Origin: a virus
DNA: 26,042 nucleotides
Reading direction: 5' to 3' (one strand)
IMG/VR virus record: IMGVR_UViG_3300042549_003323
Location: 1 to 26,042 of that record
Below, one piece after another: positions 20,345 through 26,042 of this stretch. Each line of letters begins with the position of its first letter. Position 1 is the first letter of the stretch. The notes under the pieces are model-generated. The model worked only from the letters and a program-made list of their open reading frames with translations. It ran no database searches and was not told the DNA's origin. A program made the translations under genes and the position numbers.

Positions 20345-20420
20345 CTTTTTCTATCTTCTTTAGATATAACTCTAATTTAATAACATTGTTTTGTTTAGGC
20401 TTGTATACCTCTCTAATCAT
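20289..20420 (-). CDS. Possible 43-residue basic protein overlapping the fibre gene start
   Basis: A 43-codon frame whose ATG overlaps the connector stop (ATGA) and spans the otherwise empty 72 bases before the fibre-like gene, then overlaps that gene by 56 bases. The protein is very basic (MIREVYKPKQNNVIKLELYL, ending TTRR). The coupled start and filled gap support it, while the long overlap weakens it. Confidence 0.4.
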   Translation of the reverse strand: MIREVYKPKQNNVIKLELYLKKIEKDGKQKDKRVNTEGSTTRR

Positions 20421-20917
20421 ATATACCAATTTGATAAGTAATTCTTTTTTTGTGGCACAACATCACCGTTTGTGTTGGTTTGATATTCAGGAAATAAAGT
20501 TTCGTTATCACATATGTAATCTAAGAATCTTTGTGAGTAATTTTCAGCAATACGTTTTTCTTTCTCAATCAAATAATCAACTTCTTCCTTACTTACTATT
20601 TCAGCATTTTCAGAACTATGTTTATAAAGTCCTTTATTAGAAATCGAATAAGCTGCGAATGGTAAATATTCTACCATCGTAAAGTGGATTAACATAGGCT
20701 TTAAATACGTATTTACAAGCGTTGCATAATTACCACTCAATGTACTTGCTGCTATATCATTCTTAATTTTAGTCATTAAGTCAGTACCTACATATTGTAA
20801 CACCCAAATATCCTGTGCGATTTTTATGAAGGGTATTACCTTATCCGTATCAACATTACCATTTAATGCTGTATACGCTTGCAAATCTGCTTTCCCTATT
20901 AATAATGCTTCTGCCAT
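20417..20917 (-). CDS. Head-tail connector protein (DUF6712-like)
   Basis: This 166-residue helical protein resembles the Bacteroidota phage connector type: LIGKADLQAYTALNGNVD, KVIPFIKIAQDIWVLQYVGT, a YLKPMLIHF segment, SNKGLYKHSS, and a closing helix before PEYQTN. Such proteins close the portal vertex after packaging. It follows the portal-fusion gene directly (TAATG), which fits. Confidence 0.7.
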   Translation of the reverse strand: MAEALLIGKADLQAYTALNGNVDTDKVIPFIKIAQDIWVLQYVGTDLMTKIKNDIAASTLSGNYATLVNTYLKPMLIHFTMVEYLPFAAYSISNKGLYKHSSENAEIVSKEEVDYLIEKEKRIAENYSQRFLDYICDNETLFPEYQTNTNGDVVPQKKNYLSNWYI

Positions 20918-22641
20918 TAGTTAAATCGTTTATTTGTTGGTAAGAATCCATTGTACGGCATATCCGTTGGTCTTTGATATACTCGCTTGTCATTAGTTGG
21001 TGCTATTTCCCCAGCTTTACGTGTTTGTGCTGGGGTAAATGTTTTAGCAAGTGGTGAATTAGCATCTGATTTTTTAAGATATGTCTCTCTCATCCACTTA
21101 TGGTGACAATCTCCACCTCCTTTATATAACCAAATTGAATAAGTATCTGCTCCTTCTGGGCCCCATCCTTCATTAACTGCTTGTGAATCCATTGCGATAA
21201 TGTCTTCTTTACGATATATTTTGTTTGCTTTAATCATTCCCTTGCAAAAATCCCTAGTATTGTCAGAAACACCTCCAACATATCTATATCTATGTTTGAA
21301 AACAGCACCATCTTGCTCTGACTTTATGTTAGCTCTTGCAGTCCCTGAAGAAACTAGGTTAACAATTTTAGATAATAACGTTTTTTTTGGTGAATTTAAT
21401 GCTTCTAATTCAGCATCTAACTCATCCTCTAAGTCATAATCAACTTCTCTACTATCAATTAACACATATTCATGTCCATCAATCCATTCAATATGCTCTT
21501 CAGCACTCATTTCAACGCCTGTTTCTTCTTTAACTTGTTCAGTAGATTGTGCGTTTGATAAGTCTACAAATTCCAAAGGTTGTAAAGTCTTAAAGAATAA
21601 CTTTAATGATACACCATTAAATGCTAAGATACTATCCAATGCCTCGAGTATTACCTCTTGCTTTGGTCTTATTACCATGTTATCAAATAGTATCACACTA
21701 TTCTTTAACTCATCTGCATTTGCACTAAAACCTGTGGTTGTAGCAATACCAAAAATAAGTGGAGATGTTACGCAATGACCTGTTAAAATCTTACTTCTGC
21801 ACTCGTCTGACAAATATTGATAATGTTCAGGTGCATCATTGAGTGGAACACTATCAATTGTAGTCTTTTTAGCTTCATCTTCATTAAATGAAACTACTAC
21901 TTTCTTACCCGTTGAACCTGTTAATTTACTTATCGTAGCACGCGCAATCTCATCTTTTTGTTCGTCGGTTGGTGTACCATTATTAAAGTTTACAATAGTC
22001 GTTGGACTGAATCCATTTGTTACCTCATTAATAAGGTATTCGCTTATCTTTTCTTCTAATACAGTATATTCTAAAGCTCCTTGGTAATCAACACGACTAA
22101 AATACTTAGCACCTACTGAATAAGGCTGTATCATTAGTATCTCTATCTCTGATGTACCCTCACCGAATGCGTCAAATCTTTTAGGTACAAACTTCTTTGG
22201 ATCTTCCCAATTATCGGAATAGTAATACCCTACAATATTTCCGTCTTTATCGCATTTCTCTGGTCGTAATAATTGCACAGGGATATGATAAACCTTTATA
22301 ACATTTTTATGACCTTTATCGTAATGCACTTGAAATGCACCTTGACCTAATAAATATAAGTCTTGTATAACTCTACGCAAATCATTTGCTGTAAATAGAG
22401 TCAACATCTGAGCGTAATCATTTGGCTTTTTAGACGCATCTAACGCACTCAAACCTTTTCCGTAGATTAATCTACTAATATTGTTCACAACAGCACTATG
22501 TGTCGCACTATTGGAATATCTATCGATTAAGAATTGAAAGTAATTATTATCTTCTCCATAGTTTACCCATTCATTACGCTTATCTTCCGTAACTATTGGC
22601 GATGTATATGCAGATAATTCTATAACGTGGTTACTAGTCAT
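20917..22641 (-). CDS. Portal protein fused to a minor head (Mu F-like) domain
   Basis: This 574-residue protein has a first 400 residues resembling phage portals (a long helical/beta core with RRVIQDLYLLGQGAFQVHYD, a VTSPLIFGIATTTGFSANADE wing/stem region, and FFKTLQPLEF). The C-terminal part from about 452 looks like the SPP1 gp7/Mu F head-morphogenesis domain: YVGGVSDNTRDFC (455-466), IYRKEDI, and GGGDCHHKW (508-516). The portal is the DNA-entry ring; the minor head domain usually comes as a separate protein in the next gene. The fusion reads as one uninterrupted frame. It starts with an 8-base overlap after the 128-residue gene. Confidence 0.85.
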   Translation of the reverse strand: MTSNHVIELSAYTSPIVTEDKRNEWVNYGEDNNYFQFLIDRYSNSATHSAVVNNISRLIYGKGLSALDASKKPNDYAQMLTLFTANDLRRVIQDLYLLGQGAFQVHYDKGHKNVIKVYHIPVQLLRPEKCDKDGNIVGYYYSDNWEDPKKFVPKRFDAFGEGTSEIEILMIQPYSVGAKYFSRVDYQGALEYTVLEEKISEYLINEVTNGFSPTTIVNFNNGTPTDEQKDEIARATISKLTGSTGKKVVVSFNEDEAKKTTIDSVPLNDAPEHYQYLSDECRSKILTGHCVTSPLIFGIATTTGFSANADELKNSVILFDNMVIRPKQEVILEALDSILAFNGVSLKLFFKTLQPLEFVDLSNAQSTEQVKEETGVEMSAEEHIEWIDGHEYVLIDSREVDYDLEDELDAELEALNSPKKTLLSKIVNLVSSGTARANIKSEQDGAVFKHRYRYVGGVSDNTRDFCKGMIKANKIYRKEDIIAMDSQAVNEGWGPEGADTYSIWLYKGGGDCHHKWMRETYLKKSDANSPLAKTFTPAQTRKAGEIAPTNDKRVYQRPTDMPYNGFLPTNKRFN

Positions 22642-23020
22642 TTAATATAAATTGGTTTGTTGTTGTATTTTCTGTATATCTTCCATCATTTACGCTATAT
22701 TCACGTACATCTGCAAACCCTTGTGAAGTAGCAATTTGTGCTGTACAGAATATTTTACCCTTCCATGTGTAATAAGCAATTGAATTATAGTAAAGAACAG
22801 CTTTATAAGTATGTCCTTCCTTTAATGCGGGATTGATAGTGATAGTGACAGTATCGTAATAATTCCCAGCAGTCGTGCCTGTTAAATCAATTACCCTAGC
22901 TATGTTTGTTTCTTCATCTGTTATCTGTAGCTTATTAGCTCTAGGCAATGCGCTTAAATTCGTCAGTCTTTGTGTGACTACGAAACCTTGAACGGATGTT
23001 GTTGGCTCTAATACTATCAT
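22634..23020 (-). CDS. Virion structural protein
   Basis: This 128-residue protein, beta-rich and with no named motif, has the segments VLEPTTSVQGFVVTQRLTN, DTVTITINPALKEGHTYKAV and YYNSIAYYTWKGKIFC. Length and position (between the tube candidate and portal) suggest a head or tail accessory protein. The frame can be extended 13 codons to a GTG at 23059, but the ATG at 23020 lies clear of the terminator (23060-23090) and is preferred. Confidence 0.6.
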   Translation of the reverse strand: MIVLEPTTSVQGFVVTQRLTNLSALPRANKLQITDEETNIARVIDLTGTTAGNYYDTVTITINPALKEGHTYKAVLYYNSIAYYTWKGKIFCTAQIATSQGFADVREYSVNDGRYTENTTTNQFILND

Positions 23021-23059
23021 GTATATATAACTTAAAGAATTACATTTTGTTTTAAACAC

Positions 23060-23090
23060 AAAAAGGGATGCCGAACTTAATCGACACCCC
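23060..23090 (-). terminator. Intrinsic terminator after the tube-candidate gene
   Basis: On the minus strand a 9-bp stem (23082-23090 with 23065-23073, two G-U pairs), an 8-base loop, then five T (23064-23060). The next gene starts 40 bases further on, so readthrough is expected. Confidence 0.8.
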
Positions 23091-23116
23091 TTCTTAGCCT
23101 AGTGAACTATTTTAGG

Positions 23117-23665
23117 CTATGAAGTAACCATTGTAGCACTTGTAAATAACGCTAACATCGCAGTTGATGTAGACGCATTCAAGAAGTTAGCAGGAACTTT
23201 TTCATCAGCTACGAAATTCAAAGAATATCCTGAAGCAGATTTCATTTCACCACCTGTTGAAATTGTACCCCCTACAACATCTGCACCTTGCTCAAGTCCC
23301 ATAATGAAGAATTGGTCATTATTAGTCTGTACCACGATGTGAGGACGTCCATAAGACAATAATTTAATTTGCTTATGAGTAGCAATATCTTGGTGCTTTA
23401 ATCTAATGTTTAATTTTTGACTGAAATAAGTAGTGCCAGCATTACGATCAGACACTACATCTTGGTCAAAAGTATTGTCTACTCCTTTTAATTCATATTT
23501 ATACAAGACATCTACATTCGTAATTGCTGTAATCATATCTGTATTTGTAGCGTCGTACGTTATATCTGCTCGAGCTATTTGGTAGTTAATGAAGTAAACT
23601 GCTTTAAGACCTCCAACTTGGTCTTTGCACTCTTCTAATCTACCTTTTGCAATATCACATGCCAT
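23117..23665 (-). CDS. Virion structural protein, tail-tube candidate
   Basis: This 182-residue protein is of a type I associate with Bacteroidota phages, recognised by its opening CDIAKGRLEECKDQVGGL and a following VYFINYQ strand, with a C-terminal GGEMKSASGYSLNFVADE. The two early cysteines (C3, C13) are conserved in that type. A tail-tube role is suggested by its size, beta content and place just after the capsid gene; I cannot confirm it. It is bracketed by terminators at 23689-23716 and 23060-23090. Confidence 0.65.
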   Translation of the reverse strand: MACDIAKGRLEECKDQVGGLKAVYFINYQIARADITYDATNTDMITAITNVDVLYKYELKGVDNTFDQDVVSDRNAGTTYFSQKLNIRLKHQDIATHKQIKLLSYGRPHIVVQTNNDQFFIMGLEQGADVVGGTISTGGEMKSASGYSLNFVADEKVPANFLNASTSTAMLALFTSATMVTS

Positions 23666-23688
23666 GAGTTTATAGTTTTAATGTTTAT

Positions 23689-23716
23689 AAAAAAAGGGAG
23701 GAGTATATCCCCTCCC
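23689..23716 (-). terminator. Intrinsic terminator after the major capsid gene
   Basis: On the minus strand an 8-bp GC-rich stem (23709-23716 with 23696-23703, one G-U pair), 5-base loop, then seven T (23695-23689). It lies between the capsid stop (23741) and the next ATG (23665). It probably sets a high capsid:downstream ratio by partial termination. Confidence 0.8.
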
Positions 23717-23740
23717 CTAGTATTGAAAATCAGTCAGTTA

Positions 23741-24694
23741 CTAATTTGCGGAATTGGTGATTCCGTAAGTCACGATATCTGATACTGAGTGGTAGTTAAC
23801 TGCGTAACCAGCTCTCATTACGATTCTTACATTGTCATCCCCTAAAGTTTCAGCAGTATCAATCAAACGTACTTCGTTAGCGTCGTTTAACAAACCACAA
23901 CCAAAGAATAAGTTAGAAGTTTGAGCAGCGATTGCTTGGTTAGCAGTCAATCCGTTTGCTACGAATAATGGAATACCATCAAAAGTCAATTGACCATTGT
24001 TATACCATTGCGTCCCTTTGTTATCAGAACCATTAGCACCTAATCCTGAAGCTCCAAATCCACCTAATGCACGAACATATAATTTAGCGATGTTTTGAGA
24101 TACATAAAGTTTCAAATCATCTTTACCATATAATGCAGCTGGAATTGCGTCAACAATTTTTCCTAATTCAGCAATAACGTTAGCAGCAGTAACAGTTGTT
24201 CCAGCAACCTCATTTGCGGTTGGCAATGAAGCGTCAGCAGTTAATAATGTCATGATACCAGCAACTTGTCCGTCAGTAGCATTAACACCATTCCAAATAG
24301 ATACCTCAATCGCAGCAGCAACTTTCTCTACTACGAATGCAAGTAAGTAATCAGCGAAAGATTTAGCTAATACTTTGTTTGCAGAATAACCCATTTCTTC
24401 AGATTGCCAAGAAGTGATGTAGTCTTTTTTACATAAAGATAAATTAACTTGGAAATTCTCTAAAGTCAATGTACGCTCTGTAATAGTTACAGTTGAAGTA
24501 GCAGAGAAATCACAGCTCGCATTTGCAAGAAGCCCGTCCGTACTCAATTTGTTAATAACCGCTTTGTACGCGATGTTAGGCATGATAGTCATACCTCCGT
24601 TTGCTAATGTGTTACCGCTTAATAAAGCAGCTTTTACCCACATTCCTGAATGTTGACCAGAATATGAAGTCGTTAATGATGTTGTAGTTGCCAT
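23741..24694 (-). CDS. Major capsid protein (HK97-fold)
   Basis: This 317-residue protein's features fit a Bacteroidota-phage HK97-type capsid protein: an N-terminal arm (SYSGQHSGMWVKAALLSGN), a glycine/alanine-rich body with few charged residues, the IPLFVANGLTANQ and FFGCGLLNDANEV segments, and the ending NVRIVMRAGYAVNYHSVSD, typical of the P-domain/A-domain edge. Codon choice is more GC-rich than in neighbouring genes, fitting high expression. The scaffold-like gene lies eight bases upstream, the normal order, and a terminator follows. Confidence 0.88.
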   Translation of the reverse strand: MATTTSLTTSYSGQHSGMWVKAALLSGNTLANGGMTIMPNIAYKAVINKLSTDGLLANASCDFSATSTVTITERTLTLENFQVNLSLCKKDYITSWQSEEMGYSANKVLAKSFADYLLAFVVEKVAAAIEVSIWNGVNATDGQVAGIMTLLTADASLPTANEVAGTTVTAANVIAELGKIVDAIPAALYGKDDLKLYVSQNIAKLYVRALGGFGASGLGANGSDNKGTQWYNNGQLTFDGIPLFVANGLTANQAIAAQTSNLFFGCGLLNDANEVRLIDTAETLGDDNVRIVMRAGYAVNYHSVSDIVTYGITNSAN

Positions 24695-24702
24695 AGTTTA
24701 TT

Positions 24703-25299
24703 TTATTTATAAATTGTTTCTAAAATGTTGTCGCGAATACTTCTCGCTTTACCTGGTGTTAAGTCGATGTGATCAACTGTTTTTGAATTCTCAGGATTGA
24801 ATTGTATAGGTTTTGGCTCTTCTGTAAGCTCTACAACCACCTCTTCTGTAACCTTAGAAAGCTCTACAATCTTAGCTTCTAACTCTGCAATCTTTTCTTC
24901 TAATGCGGAGAAATGTTGCTCTTCAACTTGTGAACGTACGATTTTTTTAACCTTCGTTTGTTCAGGTGTTTTTTCAGCTTCAACAGGAATCTCTTCCTCT
25001 TTAGGCTCTTCAGTGTTCTCTTCAGTAGCTTCAACGATTGAATCAATGATTCCCTCTTCTTTTACTACTAAGATTTTGCCATCTTCCAATTCGTACTTAT
25101 CTACAGGAAGTGGCACAGGTTCAGCATCAGGAACTACGATAAATACGTTTTGTCCTGGCTCGAATGCGTCTGCTTGGATGGTTGTTATACCATCAGGCAA
25201 AACTTGGTCTTCTAATTTCGTATCTAAAACTTCAGGCTCAACACCTGTAAGTTCAATAAGAAAGTTTTTAACCTTTTTTAAAAGTGTTTCTTTTTCCAT
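24703..25299 (-). CDS. Scaffold-like capsid assembly protein
   Basis: This 198-residue, very acidic protein is Glu/Val/Pro-rich between about 85 and 120 (TEENTEEPKEEEIPVEAEK) with a coiled-coil stretch after it (FSALEEKIAELEAKIVELSK) and a basic C-terminus (ARSIRDNILETIYK). This is the layout of phage scaffolding proteins, which guide shell assembly and bind capsid with a basic tail; there is no visible protease motif. Directly upstream of the capsid gene, the usual place. Confidence 0.7.
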   Translation of the reverse strand: MEKETLLKKVKNFLIELTGVEPEVLDTKLEDQVLPDGITTIQADAFEPGQNVFIVVPDAEPVPLPVDKYELEDGKILVVKEEGIIDSIVEATEENTEEPKEEEIPVEAEKTPEQTKVKKIVRSQVEEQHFSALEEKIAELEAKIVELSKVTEEVVVELTEEPKPIQFNPENSKTVDHIDLTPGKARSIRDNILETIYK

Positions 25300-25335
25300 A
25301 CTTTATTAACTAATTATTAAATAGTTTGTTTTAAA

Positions 25336-25533
25336 TTACCCCCTAGATTCAGAGATAACTCTCTCAACTACAACGTGATTAATAGTCGCTACGGATTGTC
25401 CTAACTCGCTTCCAATCCCTTGCGCTTGTAGTGATCCGTCACAACATTCAGTAGAGTATTTTCCATCCTTACATAGACAGCCCCTTTTACCGCCTTTTGG
25501 TGATGACCTTGAAACTTTTACTTTTTTTTCCAT
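25336..25533 (-). CDS. Small cysteine-rich phage protein (CLC...CCDGSLQAQGIG)
   Basis: This 65-residue protein has a basic Ser/Lys start, then GCLCKDGKYSTECCDGSLQ with C19, C21, C30 and C31, followed by AQGIG. This Cys block is a recurrent feature of small proteins near the structural genes of Bacteroidota phages, as I recall, with no known function. The four cysteines could bind a metal or form disulfides in the virion. Its ATG abuts the stop of the fibre-like gene. Confidence 0.7.
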   Translation of the reverse strand: MEKKVKVSRSSPKGGKRGCLCKDGKYSTECCDGSLQAQGIGSELGQSVATINHVVVERVISESRG

Positions 25534-26042
25534 TTATATTTCAGTTATGATTACATTTAAATGAACCAAAGTAACATTGTTTGAACTTTGATTTTTTACC
25601 CATACTTCAACATAGTCATTTACATCTAAATTGACTATTGTTTGTATGTGAATTGTTGATGCTTTACCACTTGATGAACAAGTAACATCCATCTCACTAG
25701 AATCTACTATCACCCCGTTTTTATAAAAAGCAAAATTAAGTATATTATTATTTCCACTTGTAACTGAAACAGATGCTTCTAATTTGCAATTTCTATTAGT
25801 ATTTAAGTTTGTTATTCTATTATTTGTATGTTGAAAATTATCGTTATAAAGTCCTAACGTAGTAGTTGTGTTTAATTTATAAAAGTTAGTTGTCGTAATG
25901 GTTGTTACGCTAGTTCCTAAATGGTCGTAATAATTTAGAAATGAATTGAATTTACTTCTTAATATTCTGCGTAACTCGTCCGAACCATCATCAAAATACA
26001 AATAGTTTGTAGACTCAATATGTGTCGAATCATTATATCTTA
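25534..26042 (-). CDS. Fibre-like beta-sandwich protein (5' end cut by window edge)
   Basis: The frame stays open to the right edge, so the true start is outside. A TTG at 26001 is in frame but the codons upstream (ending STNY) have no stop. The visible part (at least 168 residues) is Asn/Thr-rich and beta-like, with a DELRRILRSKFNSFL helix followed by strands (TLGLYNDNF, NILNFAFYKNGVIVDSSEM, NDYVEVWVKNQSSNNVT). The FYKNG...VDSS and DYVEVWVKN pattern resembles C1q/TNF-like jelly-roll heads of phage fibres. A role in host binding is likely but not shown. Confidence 0.7.
   Translation of the reverse strand, partial: RYNDSTHIESTNYLYFDDGSDELRRILRSKFNSFLNYYDHLGTSVTTITTTNFYKLNTTTTLGLYNDNFQHTNNRITNLNTNRNCKLEASVSVTSGNNNILNFAFYKNGVIVDSSEMDVTCSSSGKASTIHIQTIVNLDVNDYVEVWVKNQSSNNVTLVHLNVIITEI

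Noticed and set aside
20302-20640. A 112-codon plus-strand frame
   Set aside because: Antisense to the connector and fibre genes, with no recognisable domain; an artefact of AT-rich DNA.
24797-25309. A 170-codon plus-strand frame, Ser/Thr-rich
   Set aside because: It is the antisense of the scaffold-like gene. Glu/Lys-rich codons read backwards as Ser/Phe; there is no plus-strand neighbour or promoter.
1-26042. tRNA genes, integrase, repressor, reverse transcriptase or diversity-generating elements
   Set aside because: None was seen on reading both strands; small or unusual RNAs could still be missed by eye.

Overview
This window is most of a tailed-phage (siphovirus-like) genome, or a prophage, from a Bacteroidota host, probably a flavobacterium. 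The base composition is very AT-rich, Shine-Dalgarno sites are largely absent, and several upstream regions carry the Bacteroidota -7 element TAnnTTTG. Several proteins belong to families I know mainly from Bacteroidota and their phages: the DUF3127 OB-fold, the SFTEYTL/GFSQERP protein, the RIGN / HQLQNLYFAL protein and the AbfB-like adhesin. Every gene I can support is on the minus strand, so transcription runs from right (26042) to left (1). Both ends cut through genes. I see no integrase, repressor, tRNA or CRISPR array, so lifestyle cannot be decided here.

Layout in the direction of transcription. (1) 26042-17153 is the virion and lysis module: a cut fibre-like beta protein, a small Cys protein, a scaffold-like protein, the major capsid protein, a structural/tail-tube candidate, a portal fused to a minor-head domain, a head-tail connector, fibre and adhesin proteins, a membrane-anchored protein, a two-TM holin candidate and an M15 endolysin. 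It ends at a strong terminator (17102-17133). Two internal terminators follow the capsid gene and the gene after it, and probably step down expression. (2) 17088-14691 is an operon of twelve tiny genes, many joined by ATGA overlaps, running from a conserved promoter-like element to a terminator. (3) 14635-13264 holds a metallophosphoesterase and a small conserved gene. (4) 13263-12735 is a 529-base stretch without genes. It contains a large imperfect inverted repeat and, at its downstream end, two hairpins with complementary loops, the second being an intrinsic terminator. (5) 12734-9861 holds a lipoprotein, a degenerate NUMOD4/HNH protein, an SF2 helicase and a DNA methyltransferase. I see no promoter between the terminator and these genes. 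(6) 9860-6091 has a promoter with a structured leader, an SF3 replication helicase, small genes, a second SF2 helicase and a VRR-NUC nuclease. (7) From 6090 down, a second copy of the conserved promoter element precedes recombination genes (a PD-(D/E)XK exonuclease and its partner), an RlpA-like protein, a MazG-like protein, a homing endonuclease, DUF3127, a phage sigma factor, and terS-terL, with terL cut by the left edge.

The most interesting points are the gene-free region with its terminator/antiterminator-like RNA in front of the lipoprotein-helicase-methyltransferase block, and a 36-base element (31/36 identical) that stands before two operons in a genome that also encodes its own sigma factor. 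Others are a 21-residue all-hydrophobic micropeptide, hairpins that bury start codons, a catalytically broken HNH relative, and the portal/minor-head fusion lying downstream of the capsid gene. Functions are assigned from motifs read by eye; no database search was run.
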